Assembly: GCA_963575655.1 (NCBI GenBank) | Contig: CAUYTY010000206.1 | Coordinates: 26,616-90,615 of the forward strand | Origin: Gammaproteobacteria bacterium | Lineage (GTDB): Bacteria > Pseudomonadota > Gammaproteobacteria > CAIRSR01 | DNA length: 64,000 bases | Reading direction: 5' to 3' | In this document: in pieces, positions 18,730 through 28,537 of the stretch | Position numbering within the stretch: the first letter of the stretch is position 1 | Layout: each line of letters starts with the position of its first letter | Notes under the pieces: model-generated | The model's input: only the letters and a program-made list of their open reading frames with translations | Told to the model about the DNA's origin: nothing | Database searches by the model: none | Position numbers and translations under genes: made by a program

Positions 18730-19109
18730 GTGGCGCTCGCAAAAAAATCAAGGATCTGTCCTACGCTTTTTTCGGTAACTGGTTTGGAAATAAATCGTGC
18801 CCCCAACGCGGTAGCGCGATTCTGATTCGCCTCTTGAACATTAGCGGTCAAAATAGCAATACGGACGCTCGGATGTTTTCCTAGAATAAGGGCCGCGGCA
18901 TCGATTCCATTTAATCCGGGCATATTAATATCCATAGTACAGTAATCAGGCACCTCGCGACCTACGACCACCAGGGCATCGTCACCACTGGCAGACTCAA
19001 GAATAACCCACTGTGGATGTTTGTCGAGTATAAATGCCCGGATCATCATCCGAGATACTCGACTATCATCCACAATTAGCAATTTTTTAACGGTTTCGCT
19101 GTTTGACAT
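18726..19109 (-). CDS. CheY-like single-domain response regulator
   Basis: This 127-residue receiver has no output domain. The acidic pair is Asp14-Asp15 (VDDS), the phosphorylation site Asp60 (MDINMPG), the switch residue Thr is in ILTANVQ and the conserved lysine in ISKPVTE. Expected partners are the CheA of this cluster as phosphodonor and the flanking CheC proteins as phosphatases. The stop overlaps the CheC start (ATGA). Confidence 0.9.
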   Translation of the reverse strand: MSNSETVKKLLIVDDSRVSRMMIRAFILDKHPQWVILESASGDDALVVVGREVPDYCTMDINMPGLNGIDAAALILGKHPSVRIAILTANVQEANQNRATALGARFISKPVTEKSVGQILDFFASAT

Positions 19110-19151
19110 AAATCCTCATCTAAATCGGAAGGGGATGGTGGGTAACCGACA

Positions 19152-19193
19152 CAACCGTTCTCTCCCAGCAACGGGAGGGGGAGTGAGCGGTTA
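19152..19193. repeat. Palindromic intergenic element
   Basis: AACCGTTCTCTCCC and GGGAGGGGGAGTGAGCGGTT form an inverted repeat around AGCAAC, related to 360-398. It lies between two genes of the same operon-like cluster, so it may be a processing or stability element rather than a full terminator. Confidence 0.55.
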
Positions 19194-19211
19194 CGGAACG
19201 ATTGCCTGACA

Positions 19212-20195
19212 TCATTGAATATGAGAAATGAATTTATCAATCCGGGCGGTTAGCTCATTTAGCGAAGAATAATTCAGTAAAAATATCAGATAACCTTGCG
19301 AGCGATGTTTCTCAATTTCCAGATAAATATGCAACAATAACACAAACGGTTGACTTTCTTCGCAAACGATTTTGTAGATAATTTCATCCGATGAATCTAC
19401 CGAATAGGTGGGTAACGAGCTACTCAAGACAACATTGAACATGTCCGCCATTACCGAAAGACAGGCATTGAGCACGATGTTACCTAATTCGCACATCGCC
19501 TCCTGTTCAAATTCAGCAATATCCTCGATGCTTATCTCTGATTTCATCATATCGCGGACCATTTCCAACGCACGCTCCTCAGAGAACAATAGCATGGCCG
19601 TAGCATCAAACAATCCATTAAAATGCTGCCTAACGATCCCCATGTGTTGATGGGTAATCAAGAGGGAGTTGGTGTTGATTTCAGATGAGGGACAGAGCCG
19701 AATAATCGGTACGGATAATTTAATTTCATCGCCGACGATCTCGCTTAAGCTTGAGGCGGCGCGTCCAACACCAATATTAAATACCTCGGTCAACGCATCC
19801 ATTTGCAGTTCAGTCAGGGAATTCCAATCCTCCATCTCTGTCTTGGGGGGGATAAGCCGGATATGTATTTCATCACGCATTGACTGAAATGCGTCGATGA
19901 TTTCCTGTTTGGTCGCTGTGGTTCTAAGATCTATCTCCACACCCAAATAGCAGGCTTCCGGATTGAAGGCCTTCGGTTCCGGTAAAGTATCCCAGGTGGC
20001 GGTAGTACCTACCATCTCGCCGAGGGTCGCGAGACAGCGCAGACACTCTAGAGGGTCCATGCCGTGACGTAATACGTTGAATCCAAAACGTACCGAGAGG
20101 TGCCAGGTATCTGTTGTGGACACTTGAGCTTCTTTTCGTTGAGGGTTGTCAGCAATTCTACAGATAGAATCTGCTGTAGATTCAGTTTTCGCCAC
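19212..20195 (-). CDS. CheC-like phosphatase with an N-terminal CheA-linker-type domain
   Basis: This 327-residue fusion has an unusual N-terminus. Residues about 30-120 (WHLSVRFGFNVLRHGMDPLE, LGEMVGTTATWDTLPEP, NPEACYLGVEIDLRT) resemble the domain between HPt and dimerisation segments in many proteobacterial CheA proteins. A related domain is present in the CheA at 49450-52053. The C-terminal 200 residues are CheC, with DALTEVFNIGVGRAA and EAMCELGNIVLNACLS, so both phosphatase centres are intact. The fusion suggests a phosphatase that docks where the kinase docks. It is the first gene of the cluster; the receiver follows after a palindromic gap. Confidence 0.78.
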   Translation of the reverse strand: MAKTESTADSICRIADNPQRKEAQVSTTDTWHLSVRFGFNVLRHGMDPLECLRCLATLGEMVGTTATWDTLPEPKAFNPEACYLGVEIDLRTTATKQEIIDAFQSMRDEIHIRLIPPKTEMEDWNSLTELQMDALTEVFNIGVGRAASSLSEIVGDEIKLSVPIIRLCPSSEINTNSLLITHQHMGIVRQHFNGLFDATAMLLFSEERALEMVRDMMKSEISIEDIAEFEQEAMCELGNIVLNACLSVMADMFNVVLSSSLPTYSVDSSDEIIYKIVCEESQPFVLLLHIYLEIEKHRSQGYLIFLLNYSSLNELTARIDKFISHIQ

Positions 20196-20222
20196 AATAG
20201 CCCCAACGTGTAGCCTGCTGCA

Positions 20223-20262
20223 TTCATGCCCCCTCCCAAATGGGGGGAGGTGAGGAGCGATC
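20223..20262. repeat. Palindromic intergenic element
   Basis: ATGCCCCCTCCC and GGGGGGAGGTGAGGAGC form an imperfect hairpin around AAAT. It belongs to the same family as 360-398 and abuts the inverted-repeat element that follows. Confidence 0.45.
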
Positions 20263-20278
20263 AGAAATTACCAATTTG

Positions 20279-20432
20279 CCCAAGTTGCCACCTAGCAAAC
20301 GGTTAAATTGTCATTCCGGCAGTGATTTCCGAAATCCAGAACACAGGGACGTAAATCATCAACCAAGCCATCCATGGCATCAGAATTCCGGCATTTCCTG
20401 CTGGAATGACGAATAGTCGGCAACTTGGGTTA
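20279..20432. mobile_element. MITE-like element with CCCAAGTTGCC inverted ends
   Basis: The left end CCCAAGTTGCCACCTA (20279-20294) and right end TCGGCAACTTGGGTTA (20417-20432) are inverted copies. Inside lies a second inverted pair, GTCATTCCGGCAG and CTGCTGGAATGAC. There is no ORF. Ends of the same family occur at 33.0, 49.1, 54.9, 61.4 and 63.9 kb with different interiors. The element lies directly against the purL stop. Confidence 0.6.
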
Positions 20433-20433
20433 A

Positions 20434-23400
20434 TTAGCCAACCCACGCACGCGCATTGCGGAAGAGTCGTAACCAAGGACCATATTCATTCCAGTCATCG
20501 GGGTGCCAGGAATATTGTTTGGTTAGGAACATGCGCTCCGGGTGAGGCATCATAATGGTGAAACGACCATCTGTTGTAGTAAAACCGGTACCCCCGGCGG
20601 AAGAGCCATTAGGGTTGTAGGGATAGCGTTCGGTGGGTCGACCGTGGCCATCTACATAGGCCAAGGTGACAATTCCGGCCTCTTGGGCACGAAGAAGACC
20701 ACTGGGATCCGCAAAAGCCGTACGTCCTTCACCGTGAGCTACGGAAATAGGCAAACGGGCACCGGCCATATCCTTCAGAAATAACGAAGGCGAATCATAA
20801 ATCTCGACTAATGATAAACGCGCTTCGAATTGTTCCGAGGTATTGCGCACGAAATCGGGCCACAGTTCAGCCCCCGGAATCAGTGTTCGAAGTTTTGCCA
20901 TCATCTGGCAACCGTTGCACACCCCCAGGGCAAAGCTATCGGAACGGGCAAAGAAAGCAGCAAATTCGTCGCGGGCTCGCGGATTGAAGAGAATGGATTT
21001 GGCCCACCCCCCTCCTGCCCCCAGAACATCCCCGTAGGAAAACCCACCGCAAGCTGCCAACCCATGGAAATTAGTCAACGTGACCCGGCCGGAAATGATA
21101 TCGCTGGTGTGAACATCAATGGCCTCGAAACCGGCGCGGTCGAAGGCCGCCGCCATCTCGATCTGACCATTGATCCCCTGATCACGAAGAACGGCGATAC
21201 GTGGTCGCGCCCCGCGTGCAATGTTCGGAGGGGTGATATCTTCATCGGGGTCGAAGGGAAGTATCACAGTTAGGCCAGGGTCAGAAATATCTTTTAGGTT
21301 GTCGTATTCCTCATTGGCGCAGGTAGGATTGTCACGAAGGGCCTGGATCCGCCAACTGGTTTCAGCCCAGGCGCGCTCTAGGGCGATGCGCGGCTCGTCC
21401 AGGAAGGCGCGCCCATCGAAACGGGCCACCAGATGGTCATCGTCACTCAGTGTGCCCAGGACGTAGGTATGGTGGCCCAGGCCGACCACCCGGAAGGCCG
21501 CCAGGACCTCCTCGGTATCGTCGTGGCGGACCTGGAGTACGGCGCCCAGTTCCTCGACGAAAAGGGCGGTCAGCGGGTCATCACCGAGGTCATCCAGGTC
21601 CACCACCAATCCGGTATGACCGGCAAAGGCCATCTCGCAGAGGGTGACGAATAGACCACCGTCAGAGCGGTCGTGATAGGCGAGTAGTCGGCCCTCGGCG
21701 TTGAGAATCTGGATGGTGGCAAAGAATTCCTTGAGAACCTGCGGGTCATCGAGGTCGGGGGCGTGGCTACCGACCTGTTGATAGACCTGAGCCAGAGCCG
21801 ATCCCCCTAACCGTGCCCGTCCCTTGCCAAGATCCACCAGGATGAGGTCGGTATCACCACAATCGGTACGCAGTTGTGGGGTTAGGGAGCGGTGTACATC
21901 AGCGACGCGGGCAAACGCGCTGATAATGACCGATAGCGGTGCCGCCATCACCTGGTCCTCCCCTCCCTCGCGCCACATCGTCTTCATCGAGAGGGAATCC
22001 TTGCCCACCGGGATGGTAAGACCCAACGCCGGGCATAGTTCCATCCCCAGCGCGTGAACTGTGTCATAGAGATTAGCGTCTTCGCCGGGATAACCCACCG
22101 CAGCCATCCAATTGGCGGAAAGCTTGATGTCGGAAAGGGAACCGATGAACGCCGCTGCAAGGTTGGTAATGGCCTCGCCGACCGCCAAACGCCCAGATGC
22201 GGGGGCATCGATGAGGGCTACCGGAGTGCGTTCACCAATGGCCATGGCCTCGCCGGTATGACCATAGAAATCAGTGGCCGTGACCGCGCAGTCAGCCACC
22301 GGTACCTGCCACGGGCCCACCATGGGGTCGCGCACCGACAGCCCGCCGACGGTACGATCACCAATGGTGATCAAGAATTTTTTGCTGGCTACTGCGGGTA
22401 GACGCAAAACTCGGTAGGCAGCCTCGCGTAGCGAGATGCCGGAAAAATCCAACCACGGTTTGGGAAAGGGATGGCGGTGGACATGACGCAGCATTTTGGG
22501 AGGCTTGCCGAATAGCAGCGCCAAGGGCATATCTACCGGGGTTTCATCGAGGAGAGCATCACCGAGGAGCAGGTCACGCTCGGCGGTAACCTCGCCAATC
22601 ACCGCCACCGGGCAGCGTTCCCGCTCGCACAGGGCCTGGAATGACTCTAACGCTTCAGGGCGTACCGCCAGAACGTAGCGTTCCTGGGCCTCGTTGCACC
22701 AGATCTGCAAGGGCGACATCCCGGGATCGGCACTGGGAATAGCGCGCAGCTCAAAGCGTCCACCGCGTCCCGCACCAGCCACCAGCTCCGGGCAGGCGTT
22801 GGACAATCCACCGGCCCCCACGTCGTGGATGGACAAAATCGGATTATCGGAACCCGCCGCCCAACAACGATCGATGACTTCCTGGGCACGACGTTGCATC
22901 TCCGGATTACCGCGTTGAACCGAGGCGAAGTCGAGCCACTCGTTACCCGCCCCGCTCGCCTGACTGGAAGCGGCCCCCCCACCCAATCCGATGAGCATGG
23001 CAGGACCCCCGATGAGTAACAGCGGCGTCCCCGGTGAGAGGTTATGCTTTTCTACATGTTCGGCACGGATGTTACCGATGCCTCCAGCAAGCATGATGGG
23101 TTTGTGGTAGCCACGTAGCTCCAGACCGTCGGGACCGGGCACATAGGCCTCGTAGGTACGAAAATAACCACACAGGTTGGGACGACCAAACTCGTTGTTG
23201 AACGCGGCTGCCCCGAGGGGACCATCGATCATGAGGGTGAGTGCCGAGGCAATGCGTCGGGGACGACCGTAGTCAGTCTCCCAGGGCTGAATGGCACCAG
23301 GCAGGCGTAGGTTAGAGACCGAAAAACCGGTCAATCCAGCCTTGGGCTTGGCACCAGAGCCAGTGGCACCTTCATCACGGATCTCACCCCCCGCACCGGT

Positions 23401-24373
23401 AGCCGCACCGGGGAAGGGGGCGATGGCGGTGGGATGGTTGTGGGTCTCCACCTTCATCAAGATGTGGATATCTTCCGCATGGTCGCCGTAATGACCCGCG
23501 TTAGGGTCCGCAAAAAAACGTCGCCCCGGCCAGCCAACCATCACCGCAGCGTTATCACGATAGGCAGAGAGGACATGCTCGGGAGATTGCCGATGGGTGT
23601 TACGAATCATCGTAAAAAGCGAATGTTCCGCAGATTGTCCATCCACCACCCAGTCAGCATTGAAGACCTTGTGACGACAGTGCTCAGAATTAGCCTGAGC
23701 GAACATCATCAGCTCCACGTCCGTGGGATTACGCCCAAGAGCCGCAAAACTCTCTAGCAGATAATCGATCTCATCGGCCGACAGGGCCAACCCCAGGTCG
23801 CTGTTTGCCTGAACCAGCGCAACACGCCCCCCCCCCCAGTATGTCTACCAGCGAAAGTGGTACGGGACTGGCCTTGAGGAACAGACCATCGGCCTCCTCC
23901 GGGCTATAAAGCACAGTCTCAGTCATGGGGTCATGAAGGTGCGCGGCAGCGAAGGAAAATGCCGCCTCCGAGAGTAGGACAGTGCTGGCGCCTAGGCCTA
24001 GATCCAGTCCGGTGTCACTCACGTCCAAGGAATAGGCGATACCTCGTTCCAAGCGACGTACCGAAACCAAACCACAGTGGTGAGCGATCTCCGTGGCCCG
24101 GCTCGACCAGGGTGAGAGAGTCCCGAGTCGTGGCACCACCCACAGGATATCCCCCGGCGGAGACTCGCGGGGAGAAGGCGGGCCATAGTCCAATAACTGG
24201 TCCAACACCGCGCGCTCGGCGTCGGTTAGGCGTTGCCCTAGGTCCACGAAGTGGACAAATTCCGCGCTTAATCCCCGAAGCCCAGGAATACCGGAGGCCA
24301 AGAGGGTGTGCAGCTTATCCAGACGGAAGGTAGAAAGGGCTAGTGCCCCGCGCAGTCGCAACACACTCGACAT
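20434..24373 (-). CDS. purL: Phosphoribosylformylglycinamidine synthase, frameshifted in a G11 tract
   Basis: PurL turns FGAR, glutamine and ATP into FGAM in purine synthesis. Two frames together give the full long-type enzyme (about 1300 residues). The N-terminal PurS-like part (24373 to about 23826) ends in VDILGGG. The remainder has two AIR-synthase-like halves ([36 protein letters not shown]) and a C-terminal class I glutaminase with Cys in [11 protein letters not shown] and His-Glu in MPHPERMF. The break is a run of 11 G (minus strand) at about 23827-23837; ten would restore the frame. A sequencing error or a slippery, possibly phase-variable tract are the two explanations. Start ATG 24373 is preferred over 24394 because AGGG lies upstream. 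Confidence 0.9.
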
Positions 24374-24595
24374 GGTATTACCCTGAATATGCAATGGATT
24401 ACAGATCGCAAACGCGCGAAAGTTCCCTGTTCAGGAACCGGGAAATCCCTATGATACCGGAAAGGCGCGGGGTCTGCCCCACTATCATGCCTTACACCGA
24501 TGATCGAACCTGAGGAAAAAGGGAACTCAATTATTTTATATTGATTTTTCGGGTACATTATCGAAAAAGTCATGTAAGTCACTGCCCATACAGGT

Positions 24596-25460
24596 GTTGT
24601 AGTGGTTATCCCCGGGATCTGTGGATAACTCTGTGGATGAGGTGGGAGCAAGGCCCGCAAACCCGCATCACATCTGCCTCGTGGCATCTCTGACCACATC
24701 CCAACCAACCGGATTAGGTGTTAATAAACAGCATGTTATACAATCCTGGCGCAGATTACAAAGTGATGGTTGCGACCAAACCTGACCATTATACCCGGTT
24801 GTGCATAACTTTTAGGTAGAATTGACATGCGCTTCGCGATAGGACGGGGTAGGGTGACGACCATGGAGAATAATCTCTCTAAGACTGAGAGATATATCGT
24901 AACCTCCTGGTCGTAGAGGCGTTGTGGTAGTTATCCCCAGAACCTGTGGATAACTCTGTGGGTGAGTTGGGAGCAAGCCTCCCAAAACCGCACCGCACCT
25001 ACCTCCCCGTGTCACCGATCACACCGTAGTCAATAGAATTAGTTATTTGAAAACAATACATTGAACAACTCCCTTATCTTTGCGGAGAGTGTTAACAGCA
25101 AAACCCGAGGGTTGCACTTGGTTGTGCATAACTTTCCCGGTAGGTTCAACATTGGCATAGAAGCCAAACGGGATGGCATGTACAAAGGTAATTCGTCCGA
25201 GGGTATTGCCTTGCCTGGTGCGCAATCTGCTGACCGTGCAAGGATTGTCGTGGTTATCCCCGAAACCTGTTGATAACTCTGTGGATGACATGGGGGGAAG
25301 GTTCGTAAAGCCGTGTTACGCCTGACCGATCGCACAGCTGCCTACTTGTTGACCAGTAAGATATAATCTTTAATATACAATAATTTATACATATTGATGG
25401 AATTCATAAATAACCGTTGAGATCGAATCTAGCAATCATCTTTGGTTGTGCATAACTTTT
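24596..25460. other. Tandem ~324-bp units with DnaA boxes and AT-rich patches (candidate oriC or DnaA-titration locus)
   Basis: Three units each begin with TTATCCCC, then TGTGGATAA and a second box-like TGTGGATGA. After an AT-rich stretch each carries TTGTGCATAACTTT. Boxes TGTGGATAA lie at 24620 and 24945 (TGTTGATAA at 25268), TGTGGATGA or TGTGGGTGA at 24632, 24957 and 25280, and TGTGCATAA at 24800, 25123 and 25447, a period of 323-325 bases. TGTGGATAA and TGTGCATAA fit the consensus TTWTNCACA on the other strand. Very AT-rich runs lie near 24530-24555, 25030-25070 and 25358-25416. Flanking genes diverge. This is the build of a replication origin or of a DnaA-binding reservoir such as datA. 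Sequence between the boxes is less conserved. Confidence 0.6.
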
Positions 25461-25595
25461 TTGTCAAGCTTGACATTCATCTTTGCTCCGCCAGTTGCTG
25501 TGTTGATCACATTGAATTGTCTGGGAGATCGGATATTACCCCCTTTCCATCATGTACAAAGTGTGTGAGTAGGAGCTAACAACAGAAAAAGACCG

Positions 25596-25614
25596 CCAGC
25601 GTTGCTGGTTTTTT
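25596..25614 (+). terminator. Rho-independent terminator-like hairpin
   Basis: CCAGC-GTT-GCTGG is followed directly by T6. An A-rich run precedes it, so it could work in both directions. No protein gene lies upstream on the plus strand; if active it would end a transcript from the DnaA-box array or insulate the element downstream. Confidence 0.6.
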
Positions 25615-25689
25615 AGGAAGGCTGGTCAGTTAAACTGCTCCCGGAAGCTTGTGCAGCTTCGTCTAGGCATTTTCTCTTCATTGGTAGGT

Positions 25690-26070
25690 GTTTTGGTTTG
25701 CAAAGGAGTCAATCACCCCGGGCTAAAGCCTGGGGCTTGTGAAAGCAAGCCCGAGATTGACCAGCCTTAGTCCGAGAAATCGGACTACGTTGCAACGAAG
25801 TACAAGACTCACCTTGGGGCGCTTCCTCAACTCCAAGCTCTGAAAGCAGCAGAAGCAGACACGCGACGGGTACGCACGAAACGGTCTGCTGCAAGGTTCG
25901 CAAGAATCGAAGCTGCGTTGCAACATTGGCGAGGGGAGCCACACCGTAAGGTGTGCGTCACTAGGCCCTTACGGGCTGACAGCCGGGAAAGACCGGCAAC
26001 TTTAAAGATTTTGCTATCCAATGGGGCGGAAAAAACCGTCACCTTTCCTCCTCGCCCTGAAGGGCGAGGT
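25690..26070 (+). ncRNA. Candidate omega-RNA-like structured RNA with IS200/IS605-like right-end hairpin, no nuclease ORF
   Basis: A dense series of stems is visible: CCCCGGGCTAAAGCCTGGGG (25716-25735), GGGCTTGTGAAAGCAAGCCC (25733-25752), AGTCCGAGAAATCGGACT (25769-25786), CACACCGTAAGGTGTG (25940-25955), GCCCTTACGGGC (25965-25976) and GCCGGGAAAGACCGGC (25982-25997). About 50 bases later comes the perfect hairpin CCTCGCCCT-GA-AGGGCGAGG (26050-26069), a form common at IS200/IS605 right ends. The order of stems recalls HEARO/omega RNAs that sit upstream of iscB, with the nuclease gene deleted. Family assignment is from memory of the pattern and is inference. The stems themselves are certain. Confidence 0.5.
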
Positions 26071-26195
26071 TTCTCGGGGACACTGGTGAATTATCAGCCC
26101 ATGATTCCTTGCGTTAGTCTTGATATACATGGCTGAAACGACAACTGAAGCATCTTTGATGAGTTGTCTGCCCCTAACCATCATTCCTGTGCCCT

Positions 26196-28124
26196 ATGTC
26201 CGAATCGTCTGGCTCTTTAGTTTCTTCTACGTCCCCTGAAGTCACTCCTCTTGCTGATTCCACTACGCATCCCAAAACGGCGTCGCTATTACTTGCCACA
26301 CTGGGGGTCGTGTACGGCGATATTGGGACCAGCCCGCTCTATACCATTCGAGAATGTTTTCGTACCGGTGGCGCGACGGTGATCACCGCCGATATCTTGG
26401 GAATGTTGTCCTTACTCTTCTGGAGCTTAATCGTCGTAGTTACCATCAAGTATGTGTTCTTCGTAATGCGTGCGGATAATCGTGGCGAGGGAGGAATTTT
26501 GGCCCTTACTGCACTGGTGCTGCGTGCTGGAGAGATTACAAATCGAGAGCGAACAGTGTTTATTACCATTGGCCTCATCGGAGCGGCGCTATTCTACGGA
26601 GATGGCATGATTACGCCAGCTATTTCGGTACTCTCTGCCGTGGAAGGAATGGAGATCGCGACCCCGATTCTCACTCCCTACGTAGTACCCGTCGCCATTG
26701 CCGTGCTGATGGGTCTATTTCTGATCCAAAGCGGTGGCACCGCACGAGTGGGAGCGCTATTTGGGCCGGTAATGTTGATTTGGTTTATAACTATCGCGTT
26801 ATTGGGTATCGTCAGTATCATCCAGTCCCCAAAGATTATTACTGCATTGGACCCGCGTCATGGATTGCTCTATTTCTCTCGACACGGGGTTAGGGGAGGA
26901 TTCATCCTGGGGGCAGTGGTACTGGCATTGACAGGCGCCGAGGCCCTTTATGCAGATATGGGGCACTTTAGCCGTCAAACAATTCGAATGGCTTGGTTGT
27001 TTTTTGTCTTGCCCGCGTTAGTACTCAACTACTTTGGTCAAGGTGCGCTACTGCTACGTGACCCGTCTGCGGTGGAAAATCCCTTCTATCGTTTGGTCCC
27101 TACCTGGGGCCTCTATCCCCTGGTAGTGCTTTCCGTTATCGCCACCATCATTGCCTCTCAGGCGGTTATCTCGGGGGCCTATTCATTAACCAAAGAGGCG
27201 TTGCAGCTCGGTTTCTTGCCACGGATGCGGATCTGCCATACCTCGTCCGCCGCACGTGGCCAGATCTACCTACCCATGATCAATTGGTCCCTGGCGATTG
27301 CCGTTGTATTGTTGGTTGTAGGTTTTGGTTCTTCCGATGCATTAGCGGCGGCCTACGGTATTGCTGTGACCGGGACCATGATCTCCACCACATTACTGAT
27401 GGCGGTGGTGGCACGCCGCTTATGGCACTGGCCGTTGATCGTGGTGTTGATTTGGATTGGTGCGGCATTATTGGTGGACTTCGCTTTTTTCGGGGTCAAT
27501 CTGCTCAAAGTAAACGATGGGGGGTGGTTTCCTTTAGCGATAGGGGCAGGTGTCTACCTGTTGATGCTGACCTGGAAACAAGGACGTGAAATGCTGTCGG
27601 AACGACTTGCTGATCACAGAATCCCAGTGGATAGTTTTCTGGAGTCTATAGCGCTGGATCCTCCCATTCGCGTACCGGGGACGGCGGTATTCATGACTGC
27701 AAGTTCCGAGGGAATACCGCACGCGCTGCTTCACAATCTCCACCACAACCATGTTCTCCACGAACAGGTGGTGTTGCTGACCGTACTGGTGGAAGAAGTT
27801 CCGATTGTCGATAGCGATGAGCGCGTGGAAATTCAGCATATCTGCCTAGGATTCGAGCGGCTTACTATCCGTTATGGCTTTTCCGAGACCCCAGACGTAC
27901 CCAAGGCCCTAACGCTGTGTGAGAGTTATGGTCTGGCATTCGACCCGATGACCACGAGCTTTTTCCTTAGTCGTGAGACGCTTATCCCAAGTTTGGGGCC
28001 GGGGATGATGTTGTGGCGGGAGCATATCTTCGCCGCTATGGCCCGCAACTCCGGTAGCGCCACTGACTTTCTCCGTCTACCAATCAATCGGGTCGTGGAA
28101 TTGGGTACCCAGGTGGAACTATGA
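26196..28124 (+). CDS. kup: Low-affinity potassium transporter Kup
   Basis: Kup takes up K+ with protons across the inner membrane. This 642-residue protein has about 12 transmembrane segments and a soluble C-terminal domain (about 470-640), as usual for the HAK/KUP/KT family. The signature GVVYGDIGTSPLYTIRECF is at the first membrane segment, followed by RADNRGEGGILAL, FYGDGMITPAISVLSAVEG and GTGEALYADMGHF-like (here GAEALYADMGHFS). The start MSESSGSLVSS gives a short cytoplasmic N-terminus. It stands alone, diverging from purL across the DnaA-box region. Confidence 0.93.
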   Translation: MSESSGSLVSSTSPEVTPLADSTTHPKTASLLLATLGVVYGDIGTSPLYTIRECFRTGGATVITADILGMLSLLFWSLIVVVTIKYVFFVMRADNRGEGGILALTALVLRAGEITNRERTVFITIGLIGAALFYGDGMITPAISVLSAVEGMEIATPILTPYVVPVAIAVLMGLFLIQSGGTARVGALFGPVMLIWFITIALLGIVSIIQSPKIITALDPRHGLLYFSRHGVRGGFILGAVVLALTGAEALYADMGHFSRQTIRMAWLFFVLPALVLNYFGQGALLLRDPSAVENPFYRLVPTWGLYPLVVLSVIATIIASQAVISGAYSLTKEALQLGFLPRMRICHTSSAARGQIYLPMINWSLAIAVVLLVVGFGSSDALAAAYGIAVTGTMISTTLLMAVVARRLWHWPLIVVLIWIGAALLVDFAFFGVNLLKVNDGGWFPLAIGAGVYLLMLTWKQGREMLSERLADHRIPVDSFLESIALDPPIRVPGTAVFMTASSEGIPHALLHNLHHNHVLHEQVVLLTVLVEEVPIVDSDERVEIQHICLGFERLTIRYGFSETPDVPKALTLCESYGLAFDPMTTSFFLSRETLIPSLGPGMMLWREHIFAAMARNSGSATDFLRLPINRVVELGTQVEL

Positions 28125-28204
28125 TGTTCAAATACCGGAAATTATTCGATATATGACCGAATAGCTGGAATTGCCACAACGATTACAGCGGATTAGAGTG
28201 ACAG

Positions 28205-28360
28205 GGCTATCCACTTAATCCATGACACATGCTGCTGTATCCGACGAGGGGCTGGCGCTTCCGTCCGTATCGCAGATGGCTATCTGTTGAAAATGTTGGG
28301 AGATATCTCTTCCCCTGTTAGTTACTGATTTATAAGCTTTCGCAGCTTAAGTGGGTAGCC
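28205..28360. mobile_element. 156-bp MITE-like element with 14-bp terminal inverted repeats
   Basis: GGCTATCCACTTAA (28205-28218) and TTAAGTGGGTAGCC (28347-28360) match in 13 of 14 positions when inverted. There is no ORF. The left ~105 bp are repeated at 6992-7090. The rest of the 28125-28537 gap holds nothing else recognisable apart from the signals of the next gene. Confidence 0.55.
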
Positions 28361-28537
28361 TTGCCGGCATAGTACCGCCCACATCACCACCAACGATTCT
28401 CTCGATGAGGCTATGGGACAACCACCAAGGCGACACGGATATGTGGTCGTGCTACCCTGGTGGCTCGGGTGTGTAACCGGATTCATGGCATTTGGGACAC
28501 ATTACGGTAGGAAATTGTTATAAGGAGGGCTCCTTTT

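Noticed and set aside
24340..25335. Three minus-strand frames sharing an HPQSYPQ-like peptide
   Set aside because: The shared peptide is only the translation of the DnaA-box repeat on the other strand; there are no ribosome sites and no conservation outside the boxes.
25723..26042. Minus-strand frames across the structured RNA region, considered as tnpB remnants
   Set aside because: No zinc finger or RuvC-type motif is visible in any frame; the dense stems explain the open frames better.
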